DNA of 64,000 nt from Streptomyces sp. CG 926. Lineage in GTDB: Bacteria > Actinomycetota > Actinomycetes > Streptomycetales > Streptomycetaceae. Within the stretch, counting starts at the first letter, position 1; every line of letters starts with the position of its first letter. Under the pieces are notes generated by a model. That model did no database searches, had not been told where the DNA came from, and saw only the letters and a program-made list of their open reading frames with translations. The translations under genes were made by a program, and so were the position numbers. Of this stretch, positions 26,331 through 34,694 are shown piece after piece. The stretch lies in contig NZ_QGGZ01000005.1 of assembly GCF_003148825.1 (NCBI RefSeq), positions 124,001 through 188,000 on the forward strand, written 5' to 3'.

Positions 26331-26416
26331 CCGGGATGGCGTCGCCAGGGGGTGGCGGGCCTGGAAACGAGGGGGCTGGAAATGACGAGGGAGGGGGGCT
26401 GGGTCGGTCGGAGGTG

Positions 26417-27412
26417 TCAGCGGGCGGTGTGGCGGTGGGTGAGGGCCTCGTACGAGGCGGCGAGGGCGGGCGCGGCGGTTTCGTAGGTCTGCTGCGCGAC
26501 GCCGACGAAGAGGCAGTCGACGACGAGCAGCTGGCTGGTCCGGCTGGACATGGCGGCCGGGCGCAGCTGGGTCTCGCGGGCGGCCGAGGTGGCCAGGACG
26601 AGGTCGGCGTAGCGGGTGACGGGGCTGCCGGGGCGGCCGGTGAGGGCGAGGGTGGTGGCGCCGCGCTCGAACGCGGTGCGCAGCGGTTCGATCACGTCGC
26701 CGGTGGTGCCGGAGTGGGTGATGGCGACGGCGACGTCGCCGGGGCGGAGCTGGACGGCGTTGGTGACGGCCAGGTGGGGGTCGTTGTGGGCGTGGGCGAC
26801 GAGGCCGATGCGCTGCAGCTTCTGGGCGAGGTCCTGGCCGACGAGGGCGGAGGCCCCGACCCCGTAGACGTCGATGCGGCGGGCGGTGGCGAGCGCGGTG
26901 ACGGCGGCGGCGAGCTGGGTGAGGTCGAGGGCTGCGGCGGTGTCGGTGAGGGTCTGCGCCTCCTCGTGAGCCAGCTTCGCTACGACGTCCGCGAGCGGGT
27001 CGTCGACGGCTATGTCGACGGTGACGGCGGGGGCGGCGCCGGACTCCTCCTGGGCGGCGAGGGCGGCGAGCGCGAGGCGCAGGTCGCGGTAGCCGGGGTA
27101 GCCGAGGAGGCGGGCGGTACGGACGACCGTGGCCTCGCTGGTGCCGGTGTGCCGGCCGAGGGCGGAGACGGTGAGCCGGGCGCAGGTGGCCGGGTCGGCG
27201 GCCACGGCGTCGGCGACGGCCTGCACGGAACGGGGCAGGGAGGGGCCGAGGCTGCGGATCCGGGCCCGGAGGGCGTAAGGCGGGGGAGCCGTGTCCGGGG
27301 CCGGGGCCGGGCCTGCCGTGGGGCTCTGACCAGCACTTCGGTGGGTGCCGCGGCCATCTGTCGCACCGGTGGTCGTCGGGCTTTCGGCAGTTTCTTTTGT
27401 GTTCTGGCTCAC
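26417..27412 (-). CDS. MurR/RpiR-family transcriptional regulator
   Basis: A 331-residue regulator: an N-terminal RpiR helix-turn-helix (about 50-125; RSVQAVADAVAADP, TVSALGRHTGTSEATVVR) and a C-terminal SIS sugar-phosphate sensor (about 170-300; YGVGASALVGQDLAQKL, AITHSGTTGDV). It likely senses MurNAc-6-P or a related sugar phosphate and controls the adjacent murQ-murP operon. The annotated start is a GTG with AGGA touching it, which is poor; a start nearby or a leaderless mRNA is possible. A palindrome overlaps the start region, suggesting autoregulation. Confidence 0.9.
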   Translation of the reverse strand: MSQNTKETAESPTTTGATDGRGTHRSAGQSPTAGPAPAPDTAPPPYALRARIRSLGPSLPRSVQAVADAVAADPATCARLTVSALGRHTGTSEATVVRTARLLGYPGYRDLRLALAALAAQEESGAAPAVTVDIAVDDPLADVVAKLAHEEAQTLTDTAAALDLTQLAAAVTALATARRIDVYGVGASALVGQDLAQKLQRIGLVAHAHNDPHLAVTNAVQLRPGDVAVAITHSGTTGDVIEPLRTAFERGATTLALTGRPGSPVTRYADLVLATSAARETQLRPAAMSSRTSQLLVVDCLFVGVAQQTYETAAPALAASYEALTHRHTAR

Positions 27413-27415
27413 TCC

Positions 27416-27430
27416 TGAAATTTATTTTCA
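27416..27430. promoter_or_regulatory. TGAAA-N5-TTTCA palindrome (RpiR-type operator candidate)
   Basis: A 15-bp AT-rich palindrome (TGAAATTTATTTTCA) four bases upstream of the regulator start, in a region otherwise over 65% GC. The half-site type and placement fit an autoregulatory RpiR-family operator; binding is inference. Confidence 0.55.
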
Positions 27431-27512
27431 TGGTGGGGTCCGGTCAATACGCCATTGGGCCTCTGCGAAGAGGGCCTTCATCGTCGGGCCCTCGCGGGTC
27501 CACAATGGGCGC

Positions 27513-27887
27513 ATGGACCACGCGACCCCCCTGGAACAGGCGCTGCACGTCGCCCGTGCCCTCGTTCTCGCCGATCTCGCCGCCGGTGAGGTCGCCGATG
27601 CCGATGTCGTCTCCCTCGTCGAGGACTCGGTCACGCACCGCCGGTGGTGGGTGGAGCAGTGGCCGGAGGGTGTCGACTACCTTGCCGGACTCGTCGCCCA
27701 GGACGTGAAGGACGCGCTGTTGGAGAAGTACGGACGATGGCCGCTGTGCCCGGTGTGCAACCACGGTGAGCCGCACGCGTTGGACGTGGAACCGGAGCTG
27801 GGACCCGACCCGCACTGGGTGTGCTCGGAAGCGGGCGTGAAGGTGGCCGCGATCGGCGGCCTGGGCCCGGTCTTCGGCCTCCGGTGA
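27513..27887 (+). CDS. Conserved hypothetical protein
   Basis: A 124-residue soluble protein of unknown function with a CPVC motif near residue 79 and an HWVC later, which may bind zinc. The start ATG at 27513 was chosen as the first with coding bias; the frame upstream overlaps the regulator promoter. It lies 7 bp upstream of the DUF4031 gene on the same strand and is probably cotranscribed with it. Confidence 0.65.
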   Translation: MDHATPLEQALHVARALVLADLAAGEVADADVVSLVEDSVTHRRWWVEQWPEGVDYLAGLVAQDVKDALLEKYGRWPLCPVCNHGEPHALDVEPELGPDPHWVCSEAGVKVAAIGGLGPVFGLR

Positions 27888-27894
27888 GCCGCCG

Positions 27895-28164
27895 GTGACC
27901 GTCTACATCGACCCGCCGACCTGGCCGGGTCATGGCCGCATGTGGTCGCACCTGGTCAGCGATGTCTCGTACGAGGAGCTGCACGCCTTCGCGGCGGCCA
28001 TCGGCTGTCCGCCGCGCGCTTTCGAGCGGGACCACTACGACGTGCCCTCGTACCGGTACGCGGACGCGGTCGGCGCCGGCGCCGTGGAGATCGGCAGCAA
28101 GGAGCTCGTCCGCCGCCTCACCGCGGCGGGCCTGCGCCGCCCGAAGGGCCGGCCGGCGGCGTAG
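27895..28164 (+). CDS. DUF4031 domain protein
   Basis: An 89-residue DUF4031 protein: TVYIDPPTWPGHGRMWSHL at the start, ELHAFAAAIG and FERDHYDVP in the middle, and a LVRRL ending. The family is widespread in actinobacteria but its function is unknown. It starts with GTG and is complete. The gene closely follows the 124-residue zinc-motif protein. Confidence 0.88.
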   Translation: MTVYIDPPTWPGHGRMWSHLVSDVSYEELHAFAAAIGCPPRAFERDHYDVPSYRYADAVGAGAVEIGSKELVRRLTAAGLRRPKGRPAA

Positions 28165-28535
28165 GTCCCGCCCGCTGTCCCGTCCCCGTCTTCCCCTGGA
28201 GGAACGTGCGGTCCGAACCACCCTCGACCTGTCATGCCCCTGACCTGGGCAGATCGCTCGCGCACCGGAGCCCGTGCGGTGGGACTCCGGTGGCGGGGAC
28301 GACCCCGGTACTCAAGACACGAGAGTGAAAGCACCGCACCAAGCCCCACCCCCTCCCGCCCATGGCGGGACGCTCACTCGCTTGAGTGAAAAACACCAAC
28401 TTGGCTGGCTTCGGGGCGGGTTGCCTGATCTACGCTCAGCGCGACAGACCACATGACCGCTGACATACGTCGGCCCTCGCCGGGACTGCAATCCCGATGC
28501 GAGGGCCTGACCACCGAGGAAGTCGGACCTTCCCG
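28165..28535. promoter_or_regulatory. Promoter region with GAGTGAAA direct repeats
   Basis: A 371-bp gap upstream of the HTH/Rpn gene pair. GAGTGAAAGCACC (28323-28335) and GAGTGAAAAACACC (28384-28397) are direct repeats 61 bp apart. The second overlaps an inverted repeat CACTC-GCTT-GAGTG (28375-28388). These could bind the HTH protein encoded downstream. No gene was found here. Confidence 0.4.
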
Positions 28536-29453
28536 ATGGATACCCGAAACAGTAGCGTGCGCCCGCACGCCCGGCCCCGTAACGACGGGGAAAACCACCC
28601 GTCGGGGCGCGCCCCTGCACACACGCGCGCCGGCGGTGTCATCCACGACAACGCCCGCCACACCGCGCGCTTCACGGTGATCGGCAACCACCTCGCCCAG
28701 CACGCCGAGTTGTCGCTGCTGGCCATCGGCCTGGCCGTCCACATCCAGTCCCTTCCCAGCGGCGCGCTCATCGACATCAGGACCCTCGCCGCCCGGTTCC
28801 CCGAGGGGAAGACCCGGATCGCCGCCGCCCTGCGCGAACTGGAGACCCACGGCTATCTGCGCCGCACCTGCGAACGCACCAGCGGTGGCCGCGTCATCAC
28901 CCGCACGGTCTCCTGCAACCAGCCGGGCCGGTCCGGCGCCACGGACGAGCCGAAGCCGCAGCGGCCGCCCCGGCGTCCCGCCCGCCGGGAGGACGAGCCG
29001 CCGCGCCGGGCCCTGCCAGCCGTACCGCAGCCCGGCTACCCGGCCCCCGACCTGCTGCGCTCAGCGGTCGACGTCCTTGCCGGCCTCCGCCGTGGGGATC
29101 CGCGCCTCCTGCTCTCCGTCGCGGATGTCGAGCACCTCACCCCCGGAGTCGCGGCCTGGCTGGAGCGCGAACTCCCCCCGAGCGCCGTGCACCACGCCCT
29201 GACCACCGCCCTGCCGTCGGAACCCCTGCACCGCCCGGCCGCCCTCCTGGCCCACCGCCTCGCCGCCCAGCTCCCGCCGATGCCGCCGTTCCGCGCCCCG
29301 GAGCCACCCCCGACCGTGAGACGCCCGCTCCACAACTGCGAGAAATGTGACCGCGCCTTCCGCGGCCCGTCCCCGGGCACCTGCACCGGCTGCCGCCCCA
29401 GGCCCGCCATACCTCCGAACACCGAGGAACCTCATGGTCAGCTCACCCCATGA
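28536..29453 (+). CDS. Winged-helix DNA-binding protein with C-terminal zinc finger
   Basis: A 305-residue protein. Residues about 45-125 form a winged helix (FTVIGNHLAQHAELSLLAIG ... RIAAALRELETHGYLRR). The middle is a Pro/Arg-rich linker, and the C-terminus carries a four-cysteine finger (CEKC ... CTGC). It is probably a transcription regulator. It overlaps the Rpn-like nuclease gene by 20 bp; this pairing occurs in Streptomyces genomes. The start at 28536 is not well defined because the Shine-Dalgarno is weak. Confidence 0.72.
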   Translation: MDTRNSSVRPHARPRNDGENHPSGRAPAHTRAGGVIHDNARHTARFTVIGNHLAQHAELSLLAIGLAVHIQSLPSGALIDIRTLAARFPEGKTRIAAALRELETHGYLRRTCERTSGGRVITRTVSCNQPGRSGATDEPKPQRPPRRPARREDEPPRRALPAVPQPGYPAPDLLRSAVDVLAGLRRGDPRLLLSVADVEHLTPGVAAWLERELPPSAVHHALTTALPSEPLHRPAALLAHRLAAQLPPMPPFRAPEPPPTVRRPLHNCEKCDRAFRGPSPGTCTGCRPRPAIPPNTEEPHGQLTP

Positions 29454-30306
29454 AGCGATGCACCGCATCTTCCAGCACGACCCCGGTCTCTTCAGCCGCC
29501 TGTCGGGCCTGCTGGGCTTCTCCCTCCCCACTCCCGTCGACGTCACCATCCTGCCCACCGACCTCACCGAGGCAAGCCCCGTCGAACGCCGGGTGGACAC
29601 CCTCCTACGGCTCGACAGCGCGGAAGACGGTTCCCTCCTCCTCGCCATCGAGGCCCAGGGAAAGAAGGACCCGGCGAAGCCGGCGAGCTGGGCGTACTAC
29701 ACGGCGTACTTGTGGACCAAGTACCGGCTGCCCACCGCCCTGCTCGTCGTGTGCCAGGACCGCGCCACCGCCGAATGGGCCGGACGGCCTGTGACCAGCG
29801 GGCCGCCCCCGATGCCCACGCTCACCCTGCGGCCCGTCGTCGTGGGCCCCCACAACATGCCTGTGATCACCGACCCTGCCGAGGCCCGCGCCGACCTCGC
29901 ACTTGCCACCCTGTCGGCCATCACCCACGCGGGTGATCCGGACATCGGTGCCATACTGAAGGCCCTGTCGAGCGCGCTGCGGGGCGTTCCGGAGAACGTC
30001 GCCGACCCGATGATCGAATTCACCGCACAGGGGCTGGGCAACCGCCCGGCCAACGAGCTCTGGAGGACCCTGGTGGCCGTGGACCTCTCCTTCTACAAGT
30101 CGTACATCTCCGAGGAGATCCGGGACGAAGGCCGAGCCCAAGGCCGAGCCGAGGACCTGCTGATCGTCCTGGAGCAGCGCGGCCTCGACGTGCCCGACGA
30201 CGTCCGCGAACGGATCGCCGGCTGCGACGACCCCGACACCCTGCGCCGCTGGCTCACCCGCGCCGTCACCGCCCCTGCTGCCGAGGACATCTTCGACGGC
30301 GAGTGA
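29434..30306 (+). CDS. Rpn-family (PD-(D/E)xK-type) putative nuclease
   Basis: A 290-residue protein related to Rpn/DUF4351-type recombination-promoting nucleases. The catalytic region shows an acidic residue in DTLLRLDSAEDG followed by LLAIEAQGKKD, the E-x-Q form of the PD-(D/E)xK core. The C-terminus has an EEIRDEGRAQGRAEDLL segment typical of these families. E. coli RpnA cleaves DNA and stimulates RecA-independent recombination; activity here is inferred. The start has GAGGAA upstream and lies inside the preceding regulator gene. Confidence 0.75.
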   Translation: MVSSPHEAMHRIFQHDPGLFSRLSGLLGFSLPTPVDVTILPTDLTEASPVERRVDTLLRLDSAEDGSLLLAIEAQGKKDPAKPASWAYYTAYLWTKYRLPTALLVVCQDRATAEWAGRPVTSGPPPMPTLTLRPVVVGPHNMPVITDPAEARADLALATLSAITHAGDPDIGAILKALSSALRGVPENVADPMIEFTAQGLGNRPANELWRTLVAVDLSFYKSYISEEIRDEGRAQGRAEDLLIVLEQRGLDVPDDVRERIAGCDDPDTLRRWLTRAVTAPAAEDIFDGE

Positions 30307-30330
30307 TCGGTGGACGGGCCGGGCGGCGGG

Positions 30331-31572
30331 CTAGGAGCTCGGCTTCGGGGACGGGGCCGGGGTCGACGAGGCGGACGGTTCCGGGACGGCGTTGGGCTGG
30401 GCCGCCGACGGGAGGCCCCAGACGTGTCGCGGGGTCACGATCTTGGTGACCGTGTTGGCGATGAGGGAGCTCAGGTTGCCGAACTTCCCGTCGACGTCGG
30501 TGTTCACCACGATCACCAGGGTGGCGCGGTCCTGCGGGAGCCGGACGGCGATGGTCTCGTAGCCGGGCAGCTCGCCGTTGTGGCCGATCCAGCCGTCGAT
30601 GTCGGCGATGCCCAGCCCGTAGCCCACGCCCGGGTGCCCGGTCGGCAGCATGCGCAGCCGCTGCGCCTGGGTGCCCGGCTCCAGCAGTCGGTCGCCTCCG
30701 GGCAGCTTCCCGGTGACCAGGGTCGGCACCCAGGAGTGCAGGTCGTCCATCGTGGAGATCATCGCGCCGGCCGACCAGGCCCAGGACGGGTTCCAGGTGG
30801 AGGCGTCGACGGTCGCGCCGTCCGGGGTGAAGTTCGTGTAGCCGTGCACGAACGGGGACGCGATCTCCGCGCCGGTCGGCAGCGAGGTCGAGTCCAGGTC
30901 GGCCGGTGCGAGGACGTGCTGCTGCAGGTAGGTGTGCAGGGGCTGACCGCTGACCTTCTCCACGAGCAGACCGAGCAGCACGGTGTTGGTGTTGGAGTAC
31001 TCCCAGCGCGCGTCCGGCGGGAAGTTGGCCGGGTGCCGGAAGGCGATGTCCAGCAGCTCCTGGGGGGTCCATTCGCGTTGCGGGTCGGCCTGGTACGCCG
31101 CCAGCAGGCGCGGGTCCTGGGTGTAGTCGTACAGACCGCTGCGCATCTCGGCGAGCTGCCGGACGGTGATCTTGTCGCCGCCGGGTACGCCGTCGAGGTA
31201 GGTCGAGATCGGCGCGTCGAGCCGTACCTTCCCGTCGTCGACCAGCTGGAGGACGCCGGTGATGGTGAAGGTCTTGGTGACGCTGCCGATGCGGGTGTGC
31301 ATGTCGGTCTTGATGGGGACGCCGGTGGCCTTGTCGGAGGTGCCGAAGGCGCGGACGTAGGGGTCCTCGCCGTCGATCCACAGGCCGACGCCCACACCGG
31401 GGATGTCCGCCTTGCGCATCGCGGCGGTGATCGCGTCGTCGAGCTGCTCGGCGATCACGGGGTCGATGTCGATCCGGCCCGGCGGTGCGGCGGCGGGGGC
31501 CTGGCCCGCGCACAGCGCGGTCAGCAGCAGCGAGGCGGCTGCCAGGACGGTGGGCGTGCGGTACCGACCCAT
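30331..31572 (-). CDS. Secreted serine hydrolase (beta-lactamase/D-Ala carboxypeptidase type)
   Basis: A 413-residue class C beta-lactamase-fold hydrolase with a signal peptide (1 to about 28). Motifs: S97-V-T-K100 (SxxK), YSN in WEYSNTN, and HNG in GHNGELPGY in place of KTG. It resembles Streptomyces R61-type D-alanyl-D-alanine carboxypeptidases and could act on peptidoglycan peptides. The tail is rich in Pro and Ser. It may equally be an esterase; the family is hard to separate by motifs. Confidence 0.88.
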   Translation of the reverse strand: MGRYRTPTVLAAASLLLTALCAGQAPAAAPPGRIDIDPVIAEQLDDAITAAMRKADIPGVGVGLWIDGEDPYVRAFGTSDKATGVPIKTDMHTRIGSVTKTFTITGVLQLVDDGKVRLDAPISTYLDGVPGGDKITVRQLAEMRSGLYDYTQDPRLLAAYQADPQREWTPQELLDIAFRHPANFPPDARWEYSNTNTVLLGLLVEKVSGQPLHTYLQQHVLAPADLDSTSLPTGAEIASPFVHGYTNFTPDGATVDASTWNPSWAWSAGAMISTMDDLHSWVPTLVTGKLPGGDRLLEPGTQAQRLRMLPTGHPGVGYGLGIADIDGWIGHNGELPGYETIAVRLPQDRATLVIVVNTDVDGKFGNLSSLIANTVTKIVTPRHVWGLPSAAQPNAVPEPSASSTPAPSPKPSS

Positions 31573-31722
31573 GGAGGATCACCCCTGACGCTCGTCCCCG
31601 AGCGGTCCCCGACTCCCCGAGCGGACCATCTCATCGTAGGAACCCGGCTCCGCGGCGGCGACCGGGCACGGGAGGCCCGCACCCCTCGGAGCCCGGCGCG
31701 CCCAAGGCTCGGCGCCCAGGGC

Positions 31723-32961
31723 TCAGACCTTCTCGGCCACGCTCGCGAAGGCCGGTGTCGAGGAGGCCACGACGCGGGTGGGGGCGGTCCGGCGGCGGTC
31801 CAGGCGCAGCGCGAGCACGGTGAGGGCGATCGCGGTGACGGTCATGGCTGCGCCCGCCCAGGCGGTGGCGGCGAAACCCAGGCCGGCGTCGATGACGGTG
31901 CCGCCGAGCCAGGGGCCGCCGGTGTTGCCGAGGTTGAAGGCGGCCGTGGTGGTGGCGCCTGCCAGGGTCGGGGCGGCGCCGGCCACGTTGAACATGCGGG
32001 CGTTGAGCGCCGGGGCGGTGAAGAAGGCCGAGAAGCCGAGCAGGAAGGCGAGGGCGATCGCCGCGGCGGCGGCGCCGGCCAGCAGGGCGAGCGCGGTGAG
32101 GAAGACGGTGGAGGCGGTGATGCCCCAGATCATCACGCCGAACAGGTGCGCGTCGGCGATCCGGCCGCCGACGGTGGTGCCGACCAGCGCGCCGATGCCG
32201 AAGAGGCCGAGGATCCACGGGACCCACTGCGAGTCCAGCCCGGCCACGTCCGTGAGCAGCGGTGACAGATAGCTGAAGGCGCAGAAGACGCCGCCCGCGG
32301 CCAGCGCCGTGATGCCGATGGACAGCCACACCTGCCGGTCGCGGTAGATGCGCAGCTCGCGCCCGAGCGACGGCTTCTCGGCGGGCAGCGGGATCTTCGG
32401 GATCAGCGCCAGGATGCCGACGAGGGCGATCGCGGAGGCGGCGGCGACCGACCAGAAGGCGGAGCGCCAGCCCAGGTGCTCGCCGAGGAAGGCGCCGGCG
32501 GGGACGCCGAGGACGTTCGCGATGGACAGGCCGCCGATCATGACGGCCATCGCGCGGGCCCGCTGGTCCTTGTCGACCATGGCGATGGCGACGGCCGCGC
32601 CCACCGCCCAGAAGCCGGCGCAGGCGAACGCGGAGACCACGCGGGAGGCGAAGAGGAGCTCGTACGAGGGGGCCAGCGCGCCCGCGACCTGCCCGAGGCC
32701 GAAGAGGCTGATGAGGGAGACGAGGGTGGTGCGGCGGGGGAGTCGCAGGGTGGCCACGGCCAGCAGCGGTGCGCCCACGACCATGCCGATCGCGAACGCG
32801 GATATGAGCAGGCCCGCCTGCGGGATGGTGACGCCCATGTCCTCGGCGATGGGTGGCAGCAGCCCGGAGAGCATGAATTCGCTGGTGCCGAGCGCGAACA
32901 CGGACAGTCCGAGGACGTAGACGGCGACGGGCATGCGGGGGCGTGCGGCTGCTGCGGGCAT
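31723..32961 (-). CDS. MFS transporter, DHA1 family
   Basis: A 412-residue, 12-helix major facilitator. Near the N-terminus it has the FALGTSEFMLSGLLP pattern of chloramphenicol/arabinose-type DHA1 exporters (CmlR, AraJ). It probably exports a small molecule by proton antiport; the substrate is unknown. I prefer the ATG at 32961 over an upstream TTG. It lies 27 bp downstream of the HD-domain gene and may share its transcript. Confidence 0.9.
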   Translation of the reverse strand: MPAAAARPRMPVAVYVLGLSVFALGTSEFMLSGLLPPIAEDMGVTIPQAGLLISAFAIGMVVGAPLLAVATLRLPRRTTLVSLISLFGLGQVAGALAPSYELLFASRVVSAFACAGFWAVGAAVAIAMVDKDQRARAMAVMIGGLSIANVLGVPAGAFLGEHLGWRSAFWSVAAASAIALVGILALIPKIPLPAEKPSLGRELRIYRDRQVWLSIGITALAAGGVFCAFSYLSPLLTDVAGLDSQWVPWILGLFGIGALVGTTVGGRIADAHLFGVMIWGITASTVFLTALALLAGAAAAAIALAFLLGFSAFFTAPALNARMFNVAGAAPTLAGATTTAAFNLGNTGGPWLGGTVIDAGLGFAATAWAGAAMTVTAIALTVLALRLDRRRTAPTRVVASSTPAFASVAEKV

Positions 32962-32988
32962 GACTGTCACCAACCAGTGCGAACGCGA

Positions 32989-33669
32989 TCAAATTCCCTG
33001 AGGGGCGAGTGTGGCGAGCTCGGCGGCGAGGTTCGCGCGGGCCGGGGCCTCCCAGTGCGCGGCCCCGTACGGCGTGCGGAAGAGCCGCGGCAGGTCGAGC
33101 AGCTGGCGCAGCACGGCGGCGCGGCCGGTGCGGAAGGCGTCGTCCGGGACGAAGCCGTACTCGGCGCGGACGGCGGCGACGTAGGCGGCGTAGGCGTCGG
33201 GAGCCCCGGCCAGGACGGCCAGGTCCGCGTCGCAGAGCGCCTCGCCGTCGGTGTCTTCGGGGGCGGGGTCGTGGGTGACGGTGAGCCGGACGAGGCGAGC
33301 CACCTCGGCGGTGCGGGCCGGGTCGATGCCGAGCTCGGGGAGGGCGCGCTCGGCGAGGGCGGCGCTGCGCTCCTCGTTCTCGGACCGGTCGGGGCGGTAG
33401 ACGGCGTCGTGGAACCAGGCGGCGAGCTGCACGGCGGCCGGATCGGCGGCGTGCGGGGCGAGTACGTCGATCCGCGCGAGTACGTCGGCCAGGTGCGCGG
33501 TGGTGTGGTACCGGCGCTGCGGCTCCGCCCAGGCGGCCAGGAGGCGGTCGGCGTAGGGCGCGGGATCACGGTCGGCGGGGGCGCCGGCGGCGGTGACGGT
33601 CGCCTGCCAGCGGGCCCGCAGATCGGCCGTGTCCGGGTGGGTGTCGCTGCTCTGGGTGCCTGTGTCCAT
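32989..33669 (-). CDS. HD-domain metal-dependent phosphohydrolase-like protein
   Basis: A 226-residue protein with the pattern of predicted HD-superfamily metal phosphohydrolases: RRYHTTAHL, then AWFHDAVY, later a conserved Asp (CDADLAVL). Members hydrolyse nucleotides or related phosphates, but the substrate of this subgroup is not known to me. The ATG at 33667-33669 is used. It is divergent from the CutC-like gene, with a 126-bp spacer. Confidence 0.85.
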   Translation of the reverse strand: MDTGTQSSDTHPDTADLRARWQATVTAAGAPADRDPAPYADRLLAAWAEPQRRYHTTAHLADVLARIDVLAPHAADPAAVQLAAWFHDAVYRPDRSENEERSAALAERALPELGIDPARTAEVARLVRLTVTHDPAPEDTDGEALCDADLAVLAGAPDAYAAYVAAVRAEYGFVPDDAFRTGRAAVLRQLLDLPRLFRTPYGAAHWEAPARANLAAELATLAPQGI

Positions 33670-33732
33670 GGGCACATTGTGGGGTGGCGTGATTGTGCTG
33701 GTGAAGGGCGGGTGGAGGCCCGTATTCTGAAT

Positions 33733-33748
33733 ATTGGACTAGACCTCT
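33733..33748. promoter_or_regulatory. DasR dre-like palindrome upstream of cutC-like gene
   Basis: The 16-mer ATTGGACTAGACCTCT matches the DasR consensus (AGTGGTCTAGACCACT) at about 12-13 of 16 positions and keeps the central CTAGACC. It is 48-63 bp upstream of the CutC-like start. DasR controls amino-sugar uptake in Streptomyces. Regulation here is inference from a single imperfect site. Confidence 0.4.
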
Positions 33749-33795
33749 CCTTTGGTAGGGGGGTTCCCGAGCTTGCCGAAGAAGGATGGGATCGA

Positions 33796-34482
33796 ATGAG
33801 CAACCGTGCGCTCCTGGAGGTGATCGCCCTCGACGTGGAGGACGCGGTCGCGGCCCAGGCCGGTGGGGCGGACCGACTCGAACTGGTCACCGACATGGCC
33901 GCCGACGGGCTCACCCCGCCGCGCGAGACCTTCGCGGCGATCAGGGCGGCGGTCGACATCCCGCTGCGCGTGATGCTCCGCAGGACGGACGGGTTCGCGG
34001 CCGGCGACGTGTCCGAACTGGTCCGGGTGGCTCGGGAGCTGCGGGCGGAGGGCGCGCGGGAGTTCGTCCTCGGCTTCCTGGACGCCGACGGCGCCCCGGA
34101 CCTGGCCGCGGTCGAGGCGGTCGTCGCGGAGCTGGACGGCTGCCGGTGGACCTTCCACCGGGCGATCGACCGCGCGGCGGACCGGGACCAGCTGCGCAAG
34201 GCGCTGGCCGATCTGCCGGGGCTCGACACGTACCTCACGGCGGGCTCGGCGGCGGGTGTGGCGGCCGGGCTGCCGGTGCTGCTCGCGGAGGCGGCGCGGG
34301 GTGGTGAGCCGGGGTACGGGGCGCGGATCCTGGTGGGCGGCGGGCTGACGCTCGCGCACCTGCCGGTGCTGCGCGCGGGCGGGATCGACGCCTTCCACAT
34401 CGGCGGCGCGGCGCGTCCCTCCGGGTGGGACGGCCCGGTCTCGGCGGCGGCCGTCGCCGCCTGGCGCACCGCCCTGGCCTGA
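33796..34482 (+). CDS. CutC-family protein
   Basis: A 228-residue TIM-barrel CutC homologue. Family signatures are ALDVEDAVAAQAGGADRLEL at the start, VMLRR, FVLGFLD, WTFHRAIDR, and the ILVGGGLTLAHLP-like turn near the C-terminus. CutC was linked to copper homeostasis in E. coli, but its true reaction is unsettled. The start at 33796 has AAGGATGGG upstream. A possible DasR site precedes it. It is convergent with the HelD-type helicase. Confidence 0.9.
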   Translation: MSNRALLEVIALDVEDAVAAQAGGADRLELVTDMAADGLTPPRETFAAIRAAVDIPLRVMLRRTDGFAAGDVSELVRVARELRAEGAREFVLGFLDADGAPDLAAVEAVVAELDGCRWTFHRAIDRAADRDQLRKALADLPGLDTYLTAGSAAGVAAGLPVLLAEAARGGEPGYGARILVGGGLTLAHLPVLRAGGIDAFHIGGAARPSGWDGPVSAAAVAAWRTALA

Positions 34483-34498
34483 CCTGCGGGTCGGCTCC

Positions 34499-34692
34499 CG
34501 GGGCTCCGCCCCGGACCCCGCGCCTCAAACGCCGGCGAGGCTGGAGGTCGGGCTTCGCCGCCGGCTCGCGGATCGGGGGGCTGGCGAGGCTGGAAGTCGG
34601 GCTTCGCCGCCGGCTCGCGGATCGGGGGCCGGCGAGGCTGGTTCTTCAGCCTCGCCGGCGTTTGAGGCGCGGAGGTCCGGGGGCGGAGCCCC
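34499..34692. repeat. Large inverted repeat of the dispersed family with internal direct repeats
   Basis: A left arm at 34499-34542 (GGGGCTCCGCCCCGG through GCCGGCGAGGCTG) is repeated in inverted form at 34647-34692. Between them are two about 52-bp direct repeats starting GAGGCTGGAGGTCGGG and GAGGCTGGAAGTCGGG. The structure fills the gap between convergent genes and could form a long hairpin acting as a bidirectional terminator. Confidence 0.8.
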
Positions 34693-34694
34693 CG

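Noticed and set aside
30310..32265. 651-codon plus-strand frame
   Set aside because: Antisense to the serine hydrolase and MFS genes, no Shine-Dalgarno, no family resemblance.
32476..34482. Very long plus-strand frame spanning the MFS and HD genes
   Set aside because: Only the last part (from 33796) is the CutC-like gene; the rest is antisense to well-supported genes and of low-complexity composition.
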